Assembly (NCBI GenBank): GCA_033297075.1
Contig: MU858065.1
Span: 124,001 to 188,000 of the forward strand
DNA length: 64,000 bases
Direction of reading: 5' to 3'
Origin: Rhypophila decipiens
Lineage: Eukaryota; Ascomycota; Sordariomycetes; Sordariales; Naviculisporaceae
The position numbers were made by a program, and so were the translations under genes. The notes beneath the pieces are model-generated. The model was not told the origin of the DNA. It searched no databases and was given only the letters and a program-made list of their open reading frames with translations. Shown one piece after another: positions 11,438 to 24,053 of this stretch. The number at the start of each line of letters is the position of its first letter. The stretch's first letter is position 1.

Positions 11438-13163
11438 ATGGGCTCCTCAAACGAAAATTTAACGGCCAAAGACCTCCCGAGTATTCTCGAGAACGACAAC
11501 TCGGTCAAGGTGGCTGGGATCGACGTCGATGGCATCCTGCGTGGCAAGCTCATGTCCAAAAAGAAGTTCCTCTCGATCGCAGAGAAAGGATTCGGCTTCT
11601 GCTCAGTCATTTTCGGGTGGGATATGCACGACCAGACATACATCAAAGAGCTCAAGATCTGCAACAAGGAAAATGGCTACAGAGACCTTATCGCAGTGCC
11701 CGACTTGAAGTCATTCAGGCGCATCCCATGGGAGAATGACATCCCGTTCTTCTTGGTCAGCTTCCTCGACCCAGATACCATGGAGCCTATTTCGGTCTGC
11801 TCGCGAGGTCTCTTGAGGCGGCAAATGGCCAAACTCGAGAAGGACGGCTACGGCGCCATGGCTGGTGGTACTAGGCCCATTTCCTCTCTGATGTTTGCGA
11901 TCACCTTGGCTGGCGCCGTGACTGACAACAATCATTCCCTTGTCAAACAGCCGAATACGAGTTCTTCCAGTTCCGAGTCCCTCCCGCGGGAGCCACGGCT
12001 GCTACCGATACGAGTCCGGCGTCGACAGCCGCTTTCCTGCGCGACAACCCGGCCCAATCCCTGCCCTCGCTCACGGACGGAATGTTTGGCTACAGCCTGA
12101 CACGACCTGTTCATAACCAAGACTACTTCTACGACATCTTCAACACATGCGAGAAGTTTAAATGCAACATCGAAGGATGGCATACAGAGAGCGGGCCTGG
12201 CGTTTTTGAGGCCGCGCTGGAGTTTGGGGAAATCACTGAGATGGCTGATCGGGCGAGTCTGTTCAAGTGCGTTCATCCTTTCCCGGTAACACAGACAACT
12301 TACTCCCGTATGCTAATCATCGCATCACACGCCTTACAGATACACGGTCAAGTCCGTAGCGACCAAATATGGCATTACGCCCTGCTTCATGGCCAAGCCC
12401 AAACAAGGGCTCCCCGGGAACAGCGGTCATATGCACGTCTCGCTGGTTGATGCCACGGGCAAGAACCTCTTTGCCCGGGAATCTCCCGACGAGAACCCTC
12501 CCTACGCAGATGTTGCCCACCTCTCCGACTTGGGCCGACATTTCCTTGCCGGTCTTCTTGAAGGCCTCCCCGACGTCATGCCTCTCGTCGCTCCCACTGT
12601 CAATAGCTACAAGCGGCTGGTCGAGAATTTCTGGGCCCCTGTGACCGTGTCCTGGGGTCTAGAGCATCGCGCCGCTTCGATCAGATTGATTGCCCCTCCC
12701 ACGGCCAGCCCTTCCGCTACAAGATTCGAAGTGCGCGTCCCGGGGGCAGATGCGAATCCGTTCTTCGTCATGTCGGCAATCCTGGCACTGGGGTGGAGGG
12801 GCGTGGAAAAGAAGTTGGAGTTATCGGTTCCCCCACTTGGCAAAGGCGAGGATGTAGGCGGAGAGAGCGATAAAGGGGCTAGGCTGGCCAAAAGTCTGAA
12901 GGAGGCGACAGAACGCTTTATGGCGAAGGATAGTATTGCCCGAGAGGTGTTTGGGGATGAGTTTGTGGAGCACTTTGGGGGTACAAGAGAGCACGAGATC
13001 CGTCTCTGGGATGAGGCTGTTACTGATTGGTACGTCATGGTTCATTTTTCTCCTTCCTCCTCACTTTGCGCCTTTGCTTTACCTTCTATTCGTGGGACCA
13101 TCAATGTTGACCCAACTTCTGTGTCATTTTAGGGAGATGAGACGGTATATCGAGACCGTGTGA
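11438..13163 (+). CDS. Type-I-like glutamine synthetase (GS catalytic-domain protein)
   Basis: Four exons: 11438-11867, 11951-12266, 12340-13029 and 13133-13163; 488 aa. The phases match exactly. The protein has the bacterial-type GS fold: an N-terminal beta-grasp segment (VAGIDVDGILRGK), then AEYEFFQF, the ESGPGVFE metal/substrate strand (intact Glu residues), the GNSGHMHVSL loop and the RIAP-like part RLIAPPTASPSATRFEVR. It is not the main eukaryotic (type II) glutamine synthetase. Relatives in fungi are the FluG C-terminal/lengsin-like ligases, so the substrate may be glutamate plus an amine or the role may be non-catalytic. The ATG at 11438 directly precedes the conserved domain. An earlier overlapping frame has no homology. 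Confidence 0.9.
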
Positions 13164-14111
13164 TAACTTGCGCTTACGCCACGACTGCGTGCGAAAGGAT
13201 GGGACTAGGACAGAATACGTTGAGATATCTTATATACCCGGGCTGCTTTCGTGTTGGATGTCATGTTTATCACAGCAAGTTTTCTCGCAGAATGTCGCGA
13301 ATTATTACAATGAGGAATAGCATGAATCTTTTTTGCACCCTTTTTTCACTTCCGCAAGACTCAGTCAATGCATGGTCATATTAAACGATTCGTTAATTCG
13401 TGATGAACTGCTTTGAAGGAGCTGGTGTTCTACCTATGCTCAGTCCTACCTCACGCCCAAGTTTGTGTAAAAGGGGATATAAAATCCCACCACTAATAGC
13501 ATTGAATCACGCCCATTCGCCGAACCTGGCACTTTTATGGCGGAGGTTCTCGGATGACAAGCGCTTTGTAAAACCAATACGACCTAGATATCTGAACTTT
13601 CGCAACCCATTCTACGTAGAACAGATAGGAGAACCCCAAATCAGGGGCCTTGTTAGTTCCGCTCGTAGGCCTTTAGTCAATCCCTTATATGCATTTATTT
13701 GTCCATTCCACGGACATTGCGAGACTAGGATAACCCATATATTTGTAAAACTAAAGGCGTGGTGAATTCTGGATATATCATATGGCTGGTCTCATAATAT
13801 GGACCTAGTTGTCCGTTAAAAGGCGTTTGAGAGACTATAATAATGTGTATAAATCACATACCGAGGGCGTTATGCCCAATTTCACACGCCTGTGCCTAAT
13901 CCCTCATATGCCCTTAATTTGTTACAGACGCCTTGATGAGACGGGGTCAACGCGTCTGTCCTTGTTTTTATATGCCTTTATACACTCATGTCGACCCCTT
14001 CGCTTCCAGGATAGGAGGTAGTTATCCAAAAATACTCTCTATGCAAAATGTACATACAAACAGCTCATATATACAAACTCAAACCTCTAAGCTCGGACTA
14101 CCTGTAGGCAC
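13164..14111. repeat. Intergenic with degenerate repeat array
   Basis: This is the gap between the 3' ends of the glutamine synthetase-like and lyase genes. From about 13640 to 13970 it carries reverse-oriented variants of the 'aagggcatatgag' motif, also seen at 8100-8520. The pair also shares the phrase 'ctcgcaatgtc' once the strand is matched. No gene seen. Confidence 0.45.
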
Positions 14112-15962
14112 CTAATCAAACTGCCCCTCAGTATTTCCCTCACCCATACTCTTGCTCCCCGAGCTACCACTCTGGATATGCCCCAAAATAGCATCCACAT
14201 ACGGCGCACCACTCCATTTCTGATGCGTCAAGACATCAACGCCCAATTCCTTCTCCCGCCTCTGCACAAGATCCACATACGCCTTCATGCCCTCCGTCTT
14301 GAAATTCCTCGCCAACTCGCTGCTGATCGTGGCATTGCTATGCAAGCCCGCCAGACTGACAAGCTGCAGGACAAAGCCCTCCTTAGCGATATCCCAGATA
14401 AAGCTCTTGAGTGTATCCTGGCTGAACCCATGCGCCATCCAGTTGAACGAGGGAGACAGATTGTACACGAGTCCCTTACCGGGGTGAACATCTCTTACCG
14501 CGCGTCCAAGTTTCTGACAAACCTCGACGTTCGGATCACCCGTCTCGACCCAGAGCAAATCAGCATACGGACCAAAGTGAATCGCCCGCTTGGTCGCCGC
14601 CTCCATACCAGCGCGGAAGTGATAGAACCCCTCCCTGGTCTTGGGGACATCCCAAGACCAGTAAACAGGTTCATAACCCTGACCCAACTCGGCAGCAAGT
14701 TTCCTCCTTGACGTGATACCCATATCGCGATCCTTCGACACAGCCTCTTTATACTGCTCAATATTGGACTTTTCCACGCCCACCTTGTCAAAGTGCTCAA
14801 TAACAGCTTCATCAAAGGTAACCATCTTCGTGCTCTTAACCCACGCCGCCTCGAACGCATCAATCTCCTTCCCACTTGCGCCCTTGGCCTCCATCTCGGC
14901 CAACTTCTCCGCAATAGCCTCCACAGCGGGATCATTCACTCCCAGGATAAACTCATGATCCCGCACATCGATACTACTGCTCAGCAATTTGCCACTCTCA
15001 GAATCAGTCCGTGCAATGACGAGATTCTCGGTGCCCATCACATCCCACTGGAACCGCGCCGCTTTGAGCCGATTAATATGCTCCCCCGTAGGCACAAGCA
15101 CCTTCCCGGCCAAATGTCCGCACTTCTTGCCGCCATGCATTTGGTCCTCAAAGTGTACCGCCGCGGCGCCGTTTTCGGCAAACAGTTTAGCGAGTTTCAT
15201 CACTGCTGTCAGACCGCCGTGTCCGGTGTCGCCGTCTGCAATGATAGGACGGAAGTAATCCACGTATGGGGACTTGGATTTCTCTGCGTCCGTCATTTTG
15301 GATCGGAGGAACCACTGCTTCCTGTCGTGCATGCTTTGCGCCTTGAACAAGCGCTGGACTTGGTTCGGGACGGTGTTGTAGGGGTAATCGCCAAAGTCGG
15401 GAGAGACTTCGTTGGTCGTGGTGAGGAGTGACGAGCACGCCCAGCCCGAGATGTAGAGGACTTCTTGGTGGGGGGCTTGTTGTGTCATTTGGGCTGGGTC
15501 AATTGCGCCGAGTGTGTGGATTGGTGTACCGGCCGAGAGGTGTTCTTGGACCAGGCCGAAGAGTTTGCGCGCCATGAGGGAGGAAGGGTATGATTGGGGC
15601 AGGGTGCCGCGCTTTGTGACTACGTCGAGGGCGGTCCAGTCGCGCTTGATGTTAGCGAAGCGCGGGGAGGCGAACCAATTTTCTACGGCTTCGACTTCGG
15701 CGTTGAGGAGGGCTGTCTCGTTGGCGCCGGATTTGGCTTTTTCGGGGAGGAGTTGGAAGTTGTCGGCTGTCGGGTGAGACGACGGGGGAGTCATTTTGAC
15801 GGGGGAGGTGGTCGAGAGGCTTCGTCGGGGAATGGTGAGAGCGGGAGCAGAGGAGTTGGTCGAGGAGGTGAAAATCGCTGAAGGTAGACGGGTGGCCGAG
15901 ACTAATGACGGAGTCCGTCGCGGGACTGTGCCTCCACTTTGGAGGATTGCTCTGCGCAGCAT
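14112..15962 (-). CDS. mclA: Mitochondrial 2-methylisocitrate lyase (probable)
   Basis: It would cleave 2-methylisocitrate to pyruvate and succinate, the last step of the methylcitrate cycle, in the mitochondrial matrix. Single exon, 616 aa from the ATG at 15962. An ORF extends 22 codons further up, but the chosen start gives a clean presequence (MLRRAILQ..., Arg/Ser-rich, through RRSLSTTSP). The isocitrate-lyase superfamily core is plain: ADGDTGHGG (about 243-250), HFEDQ, the active-site KKCGH (279-283, Cys281) and NLSPSFNW. A mitochondrial leader and the absence of a C-terminal SKL/AKL peroxisomal signal favour methylisocitrate lyase over glyoxylate-cycle isocitrate lyase. The neighbour is a methylcitrate synthase, which supports this. 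Confirming substrate needs a phylogeny. Confidence 0.85.
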   Translation of the reverse strand: MLRRAILQSGGTVPRRTPSLVSATRLPSAIFTSSTNSSAPALTIPRRSLSTTSPVKMTPPSSHPTADNFQLLPEKAKSGANETALLNAEVEAVENWFASPRFANIKRDWTALDVVTKRGTLPQSYPSSLMARKLFGLVQEHLSAGTPIHTLGAIDPAQMTQQAPHQEVLYISGWACSSLLTTTNEVSPDFGDYPYNTVPNQVQRLFKAQSMHDRKQWFLRSKMTDAEKSKSPYVDYFRPIIADGDTGHGGLTAVMKLAKLFAENGAAAVHFEDQMHGGKKCGHLAGKVLVPTGEHINRLKAARFQWDVMGTENLVIARTDSESGKLLSSSIDVRDHEFILGVNDPAVEAIAEKLAEMEAKGASGKEIDAFEAAWVKSTKMVTFDEAVIEHFDKVGVEKSNIEQYKEAVSKDRDMGITSRRKLAAELGQGYEPVYWSWDVPKTREGFYHFRAGMEAATKRAIHFGPYADLLWVETGDPNVEVCQKLGRAVRDVHPGKGLVYNLSPSFNWMAHGFSQDTLKSFIWDIAKEGFVLQLVSLAGLHSNATISSELARNFKTEGMKAYVDLVQRREKELGVDVLTHQKWSGAPYVDAILGHIQSGSSGSKSMGEGNTEGQFD

Positions 15963-17808
15963 TTGGGACGTCTCGCTTGATTGTATGGGAGTTGGAAAAT
16001 CGGACGTTGAGTTGGACGTTCGCGACAAGTGTCAATCGAACGTATGAGTCGCAGGGTTATAATGCTTGGGCAGGAGAAAAACTGTTGATGACGAAGCGAA
16101 GTCGCGGTTGCAGGTGCACAGGACTCGGCTTACAGCGGGGTTACAAGCTAAACCTCGGGACGGCTCAACGCTGTTGACTCTTCAAGCTTAAATACAATGG
16201 ATGATGAAGCCCAGGGTGAAAATGAGGCTGAAGCTTTCTACGATGATTTAAAGAGCAGCAAGTAGCTTTTGACCATTACGACTGACTCGCCTGGAACAAC
16301 AAAAGTCCAGTCGCTCTGTATTTCTCATCATCCGTAGTCGGCGGCTGACTTTCACCGACGTATCCCCGGTCAGCTTCCGTTTCGAAAGGCCGAGGATATC
16401 CTGTCGAGCGCTGATTGGTCAATCTAGCGTACCAGGTTGGTCCCTTCCGTTCGTCCTTGGCGGCCGAGAGATCGTGTTCTTCGTCCGCGTTCCCCGGCGT
16501 GGCCGGTTCCGCTTCCCCAGGTTTTCCACTTGTGCGTGTGGAAACTCTATGGGGGACTGGATTTTATGATCGACGACGTGCATCCATTTCCAAGCCGTGA
16601 TAATATGATCTGGTAAAAGGCGTCCAGGCTTGGAGATGGTGGTGAAAGAACCAGGAACATCGAGAGTCGTGAAAGCAACCACCACAGGCCTCTGGTGGTG
16701 TTTCGCACATGCCATCTTCGGACCTTTTTAAAGTGTAAAAGTTGATGAAACTTGTGCTTCAACGTTTTCGAGAGGCGGTAAGAACATCAACTCAAGTTAA
16801 GAGAGACGGATACAAACACGAATCATAGAGACCTAATAAGAGCTCGGGTGTGTATCTGTTACCACACTAACACCATTCCTTTGTTTTACACCGTCTTCTT
16901 GTTAATGCTCTAGATGTTTCTCATCTTATTTCCTTAAACCAGTCTTTATAATATCTGTAGAAAGTTCAACTCACTCTCTATATCATGCCTTCCAAGCTTA
17001 TTTCTCATAACAAGTCATTTCTATCACACGGCGAGTACCTCCTTGAGTACCAAGAATGGGAACGCCCCTTGGCATCTACAATGATCTGGGCAGCGGCCCT
17101 CCAGACAGCTAGGAGTTGCGACGCCTGATTGGTGAGGACTGATCATGTCCAAAGGTGATAAAGAGAGTCATCTCTTTGTATATGAGGTGAGGCTCTTCAA
17201 TTTTAACCCTTTGAGCCCTTGACCTAAAAAAGCCCATGTGGTGTGTGAAGCCGAGGAACTAATATCTCTCAGCTGTGTTTCATTGGTCAATGGCTTGGCT
17301 CCTCGATCGGTTGCCAACCATTTGCCCGGTGCGGGGGGTAGCACCGAAGCGGCTTTCCTCGGTTCATCTTGTGACCGCTGACGTGGGGTGCACAAACAAG
17401 AACGCAGGAATCCATCCTATTCCTCAATGAGCCTTGCAGAATGTCTGTGATGAAAATATTTTTTTCTCCCTACGATCTCGAAAGAAATAAGTTCTCAAGT
17501 CACTGAAACATTTCTTGTCTTCAGACAACTTGAACCCAAGAACTCGTCGAGGATCCCTTGTGAAGCTACCCCGCATCATCAGCACCCCAGCTGTTTCCCC
17601 AAACAGTGACAGCCCGAGGTCCCCAGGTTAACCTTGCAGCTACAAAACCTCCACCCTGCCCTCGATTGCCTACCCACCGCCCTTTCGTGCTCGTGGTAGC
17701 TTCCCTCCCAATAAATAGCGTGCCTCCTCGAAGCTCAGGACCTTCTCTCTATCTCGTGCACTCAGCAAGGTTCAACAATACATACAACTGAAAGTCACAA
17801 CCCACACA
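15963..17808. promoter_or_regulatory. Divergent promoter region of mclA and mcsA
   Basis: 1.85 kb between the two start codons, with no gene that I can support. An AATAAATA-like element (about 17710-17718) lies roughly 95 bases before the mcsA start and may act as its TATA box. Co-regulation by propionate is inferred from the pathway, not seen. Confidence 0.5.
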
Positions 17809-19389
17809 ATGGCACTGAACTTGAGAAGCGGGTCCCGGGCCCTCGGTGGAGCTCTCCGTGTAAGCCATCATCCGAACTCGCGCCTGCACTTTCGTCTGAA
17901 TAACATTTGCTAACACGTGCTCGAATACATCATAGCCCGTCGGCGCTGTTCCGGTCAAGCACGCCGCTTTGTCGATAAGATGCTACTCCGCCTCAGCCGA
18001 ACCCGATCTCAAAACCACCCTCAAGGAGGTCATCCCTGCCAAGCGCGAGCTGTTGAAGAAGGTCAAGGCCCATGGCTCCAAGGTCATCGGTGAGATCAAG
18101 GTGGAGAACACAATCGGCGGCATGCGCGGGTTGAAAGCCATGGTCTGGGAAGGATCCGTCCTTGATGCGAACGAGGGCATTCGCTTCCACGGCCGCACCA
18201 TCAAGGACTGCCAAAAAGAGCTGCCCAAGGGCAAGACGGGCACTGAGATGCTGCCCGAGGCCATGTTCTGGCTGCTCCTGACCGGCCAGGTCCCATCGGT
18301 CAACCAAGTCCGCAAGTTCTCTCGCGAGCTTGCCGAGCAGGCCCAGCTTCCGGCTTTTGTCAACAAGATGCTCGATGACTTCCCCAAGGACCTCCATCCC
18401 ATGACCCAGTTCGCTATCGCCGTCTCAGCCCTCAACTACACCTCCAAGTTTGCCAAGGCCTACGAGCAGGGCCTTGGCAAGGCCGACTACTGGGAGCCCA
18501 CCTTTGACGACTGCATCTCCCTCCTGGCCAAGCTGCCCACCATCGCGGCCAAGATCTACCAGAACTCCTACAAGGGCGGTGGTGCCCTGCCCGCCGAGGT
18601 AGACCTTGAGCAGGATTGGTCTTACAACTTTGCCGCCATGCTCGGCAAGGGCGGAAAAGAGAATGAGAACTTCCAGGATCTCCTTCGTTTGTACCTGGCC
18701 CTCCACGGTGATCACGAAGGTGGAAACGTCTCTGCGCACGCTACCCACTTGGTGGGTAGCGCATTGAGCGACCCCTTCCTCAGCTACAGCGCTGGTCTCC
18801 AGGGTCTTGCTGGACCTCTTCACGGGTAAGACATCCTAGACTTCCAAACAATAACCGCGCCCCCAAAAGCCAACTAACACATTTCCCCCACAGTCTCGCC
18901 GCCCAAGAAGTCCTCCGCTGGATCATCCAAATGAAGGAGGCAATCCCAGAAAACTACACAGACGAGGAGGTCCGCTCCTACCTCTGGACAACCCTCAAAT
19001 CAGGCCGTGTAGTGCCCGGTTACGGCCACGCCGTTCTGCGCAAGCCCGACCCCCGCTTCGAGGCACTGATGGATTACGCCGCTGCTCGTCCCGAGATCGC
19101 CAACGACCCCGTCTTCCAACTCGTCCAGAAGAACAGCAGGATCGCGCCAGAGGTACTCAAGGAGCACGGCAAGACCAAGAATCCTTATCCTAATGTGGAT
19201 TCTTCGTCTGGTGTCTTGTTCCATCACTATGGATTCCACGAGACGTTGTACTACACTGCTACTTTTGGTGTCTCGAGAGGATTGGGTCCGTTGGCGCAGC
19301 TCATTTGGGATCGGGCTTTGGGATTGCCTATCGAGCGGCCTAAGAGCATTAACCTCGAGGGACTTCTTAAGCAAGTTGAGAGTTCTTAG
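17809..19389 (+). CDS. mcsA: Mitochondrial 2-methylcitrate synthase
   Basis: It condenses propionyl-CoA with oxaloacetate and usually also accepts acetyl-CoA; mitochondrial matrix. Exons are 17809-17859, 17936-18825 and 18894-19389; 478 aa, with phases exact. The N-terminus ([17 protein letters not shown]...) is a mitochondrial presequence. Citrate-synthase hallmarks are [30 protein letters not shown], the catalytic-His region GLAGPLHG, the second His in [15 protein letters not shown], and the late [19 protein letters not shown]. The stretch [20 protein letters not shown] matches fungal methylcitrate synthases rather than the housekeeping citrate synthase, which has SKTQTLKE-type starts. It is divergent from the lyase gene, consistent with a two-gene methylcitrate module. 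Confidence 0.9.
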
Positions 19390-22300
19390 TTGCTGCGGAA
19401 GAGTTGGCTGAATTTTAGCGAGTATTTTGGATTTGCAGTTGAGCGTTGTTCATTTGATGTTACTGTACTTGATCTGGTGGATGATAGCGAGAAACCATGT
19501 ACTTTGCGATGTAAGATGACAAAATTCACTTTTCAGTCTGTCAAGATTAACTCTATATCTCAAGATTTCTTTGGTGCCCGTTTGTCCAATATTTCATCAT
19601 CCTCGTTGTGTCGTATATGCACTGCACAACGGTCGTGACTTGAGAGGACACACTGTGTATCCAAGAGCCACCACTCGGTTGCTTCACCGAGATGTCTACC
19701 ACTTATGATCGCCATTGCTTGAGCAAGAAACATCTTGTCCGGTTTGACTGACCGCCCAAGTCGGTTAAAAAGGGGCGTGAAGTGAGCTACGTACACCATG
19801 CTCAAATAAACAGCACGCATATAAGACTTTTCGTATATGCCTCAAATCGGACAACACTACACATCTCAGAGAAACCCTTATGGCGTTTACAGAGAAGAAA
19901 AAGGCCTTGACTACTCGTTCCAAATGCCTAAAGCTGTGTGTCTTTGTTAGCTCTACTTATTGCGCGCTTGGCACTCAATTCCTGGTCCAATTAAGGCGTC
20001 AACGTCGATGTAGCTCTCCGGTTATCCAGCTTGACTGGCTGGTCGGTGTTATGTAAAAAGGCTATGTGAGGTAGGTAGGCCAGGTGACACGGAGATAGGG
20101 AGGCATGTTACATCCAGTCCGTTCACACCGTAACCACCCTTCCTTCTTCATGAACCCCGGTGTAGCCACATCTGGCAGGGAGAGGCAGGCCGCTGTAACC
20201 GTGGTATCCACATACCAAAGGAGGTACCTGACTGACTACCAACTTATCAAAGATCTTGGCAGCATCTGAAACGTCAGGCCAGGAAAGACTATCTTCCTCT
20301 GGGCACGGCGTTAGATCTGTGCATGCATGCCATGGAAAGCTGAGATGGTTACAAGATCTTACCTTACTTGAGAGATCGTGGTACGGGTACGGGGAGTTTG
20401 TTTGTTAGAATCCCTCCATATCATGTCAGACACAGTACCGTATCTTGAGTGAATCTGGTTGACAATCTTGGGCGGGGATAGTCGACCGACTCTCAACTGC
20501 GGAAGTGAGCAGCAGGGCTTGTAGTCATTCACCTTGGCGAAAACACCACCACCTATACTTATCAAGTACCTAACAAAGATAGATGCTACTCATGGGACCT
20601 GCCCGTGGTCGGAAGATCCTGTCAGACTGTCTGTCATTTCCAAAGGTACCAGTAGACTGGTCTCTGGTGTAGGGCATGTCAAGGTAGAAACTTGCCAGGT
20701 TAGTCAAGAAAGAGTCAACTATACCAAGTATCCTCTTGTGCGTGGGTCACAGAGTATGGTACCAGTTTTGTGGGAGAGTAATGTTATACGTTTGGTCTCT
20801 TCGAGATGAGTCCAGTCCAGTCAAAAAGTTACATCCATCTACACTCACATGACATCCCTTTCCCCAGACACCACCATTTATACCTCCAGGACCCTTCCCA
20901 GCCAAAGACGATGATTGGTGCGCCACGAGTGCGCATACTTGACAGACCAGGTACGGTATGTCAGGCAGGTATGTGGGTAGGTGAAGGTAGGTCGCCTAGG
21001 TACATGTTGCCACCCATCACTCTTGTTTACTCCGGCTCATCGTCCCCACACTATGGGTGTACACGTTCGATTAGGCTCTCATCCCCCCATACCTGCCTTG
21101 CCCGGCTCCTGACCTATATCAGAGATTCCCTGGCTATATGGCTATATCCGAGCATATTCTATTGTATACTATTCTTGTCTCATGTCTTATATACACTGCA
21201 GCGCATTGCATATGCCATGCCAAAGTGAATTTCCTCACGTCAATTCATCACGTACCGCGTTCCAACTCCCTCGCTCCGGAGCTATGATAAATGTACCTGC
21301 TTCTCCACATCTCGACGTACCGTACATGCGCATGTAGGAAAAAGCGGGCTTGCGGCCAGGTAGACGGGATAATACCCCCCTCAGACCCGTCCAGCCCTTT
21401 CTCTCCTTGGCATATGCACAAGTCTGGGGACATGGGATGGCCGAGGGAGTGCCGTCATTTTCCCGGGTCGTGAAGAAGATCTACATGCTCTAGACACGTC
21501 TTTATACTACACCACGATCTGGACGCCTCTCTGGGAAGGTTGAAGCTTTCTGGTGAAGATCAACACGTCTAGAATGGTCTGGACTGCTCGATCCTCAACA
21601 GTCACGGCTTTAACTCTTCCGCTTTGGCCAATATCATGTCAGTCAAGCTCTGTCCATCAAATAGGTAAAAGGCACATCGCCGTGTGGCCAGACAAGTGCC
21701 CCTGCGGCAATGCCGAACCCGTTACATGCCCGGTCAATTCGAAACCGCACACCTAGGCAGGCGGGAGGTCTGTCTGCGCCGAGAGGTGAAGGGCAGAGTA
21801 ATGGGTGCTGCAATACCACTCACACCGGCGACCGCGATCCTCCTACCAACGGTAAAATGAAAGGCGGAGGACGGCACAGAGCGAAGGAAGAAAAAGAGAG
21901 CCGAACCCGAGTTCCTGGCTGGGGTATCATCTACCAACAAGCCCCTTGCAGCGGGGCCTCAAAGAGGATTTTGGCCTGGGGTGGCACAAACTGCAATGTA
22001 TAGAGAGGAATATCAACGTCGGACTATAACCTCAGTATCTTTCCCCATTATTCTCGAGGACAAAGGGCTCTATTCACTGTTAGTACAGGCACGGAGATAT
22101 TTGAGTGCATAGGGCATACCTTTTCCCAACAAGGGCAAGGTAAGTTCAGATGGTCGGAGGGGTTCGTCCGAGGCTGTTCCAATAATAACAAATGGCCCAA
22201 TCTATACGTTACTATTTCCTGGATGGTCGACGCTACGTGGTAGCCAGCATTTTCGTCCGGGTAGATTGGATCAAAGGAAACGATGCTCCAGTAGCAACCC

Positions 22301-24053
22301 GAGAAACCGTGGCATGTGTCGACGATCTTCCTTGGATGGTAGAATAGGGTTGCTTCTGGCCGTTTGCCACTCTGATCAATGTTGCCGCCATTCCGGGCCT
22401 TCTCCTGTGGTAGGGGGAGGGCGTGTGATTGTGTTTTGCTGTATCAGGTCCAGATCAACGGTAATTTGGTTATGGAATGGCCCAAATCGGGCCTTGCCTC
22501 ACCTCACCCACTCCCCGCAATATGCAGGGTGTGTGAGCCTCGCCTGGGAACCAATGGCAAGACCCGGGAACGCCGCTCAGGAACAGGAGAGGGTGAGCCA
22601 AAAACTGGGAATTAGTCAACGAGCAGATGAGCAGATATCTCACCGGCTGTTTGACACGGAACGGGTGAATTGCGGGAGCATGAGCCAATGCCTAGCAGAA
22701 CGTATGGATGGTAGCAGAAACGGGATCGATGCTCGCAGAAACGCCGAACGAAGCAAAGAGGGTCGTCTTTCTTGAAGTCAGCGGAGAATAATGACAGGCA
22801 AAGACGGGTGCATGTCTCATTCAGCTGACCTCGATATCCAACTCGCTCAGTGTCAAGGAACGGCTAAGTGAAACCACCAATAGGCAGTGATAATTAGGGT
22901 TGGAGAGGTTGAGTCCGTCGGGAGGGACAGCAGGGACCACAATTAAGCTTAATATACGAGCCTTGCCGACAAAACAAAAATAGAAGTATAAACAGAGGAA
23001 AGTACGGTGTGGCCAGTCAAGTCGCCGAGGGCGCAAATGAGCAATGTCTGGCCGACAGGCCGGTTGTAGCCGCTTGAAGGAAGAAAAAGAGACCGACGAG
23101 AGAGGACAATACCAAGGAAGTGGCCTCCGCTGCTGACCCGGGTCTAGCTTCAGGAGAAGTGACGATGATGGTGGGCGGGAGAGGCGTCCGCCCTCCGGCC
23201 AGCGCCAATCACCCATCCGCTCCCCGGAGACTGGATCTCGTACCATCTCGCCAAGTTGCATCAGTGAGTGCTGAACACTAACGGTCGATATTAAAGATAT
23301 GGCCTCGATCTGATCTGCACAGTGATGGGAGGTCGATACTTGACCAAGACGTCGAGACAGTTCTATAAAAAGATCAGCGGTGGCATCATCTCCACACAAA
23401 GATATTAAGCACAGGGCGGCGACTGGGAGAGGAAAAGGGGACGGCCGGGGTCTCGGCGCCACCGCTTACGGGAATGACCTGGCAACTTGAGGCAAACCCA
23501 TAAGTTGACCATGTCCCGCCTTAATATGCGCTTCATTTATCCTCACTTCACCCGCAAATTTGCCTCTCTGCAAATGGAGGCTGAGAGCAGGAAACACCCG
23601 TCACCTCAACAACTCGAATTCGAGCCATGACAGCGAAAAGACGTCAAGGAAAGATTGCTGGCAATGCCCGTCGGGCAGGGGTCATGGTCCGAGGCCAAGG
23701 GGGAGGGAGAAAGGGGGAAGATATTGTGATGCAATCTAGCCGGCAATATAACGACACCAAACGAAGGGACGCCAAGTGAACTTTCTCTCGACGCGCATTT
23801 GCCTCCACGGCCGAGGACCCGCGATGTTGTCTGCACCCGGCGAGATGGATGTGATCGTGAGATCAAGGAGGGGTCCCAGGAGAGCCGGAAGGATTATAAA
23901 TACCAGAGACCTCACCCGGATGGCATCACACTTTTTTGGGCCCAGCATCACCACAGTTCTCTCTCTTCACCATCCAAAGCAACTAAGCTTCAACATCTCC
24001 TCGAAACTCGTCTCTCTCGGTCTCAGGCACTCACCAGTCCCCAACAAGCCAAA
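19390..24053. other. Intergenic, 4.7 kb
   Basis: No supported gene. Many short frames exist; most start with GTG or TTG and none shows a domain or intron pattern. The 20.0-21.1 kb part is rich in 'ggtaggt' and 'ggtacc' words. The last 300 bases form the promoter of the DUF4360 gene. Confidence 0.5.
23895..23902 (+). promoter_or_regulatory. TATA box (TATAAATA)
   Basis: A perfect TATAAATA about 150 bases before the start codon of the DUF4360 gene, followed by a CT-rich leader, as in highly expressed fungal genes. Confidence 0.6.

Noticed and set aside
22821..23462. 213-codon minus-strand frame
   Set aside because: It begins with GTG, has no ATG near the front and shows low-complexity Pro/Arg/Ser composition typical of chance frames.
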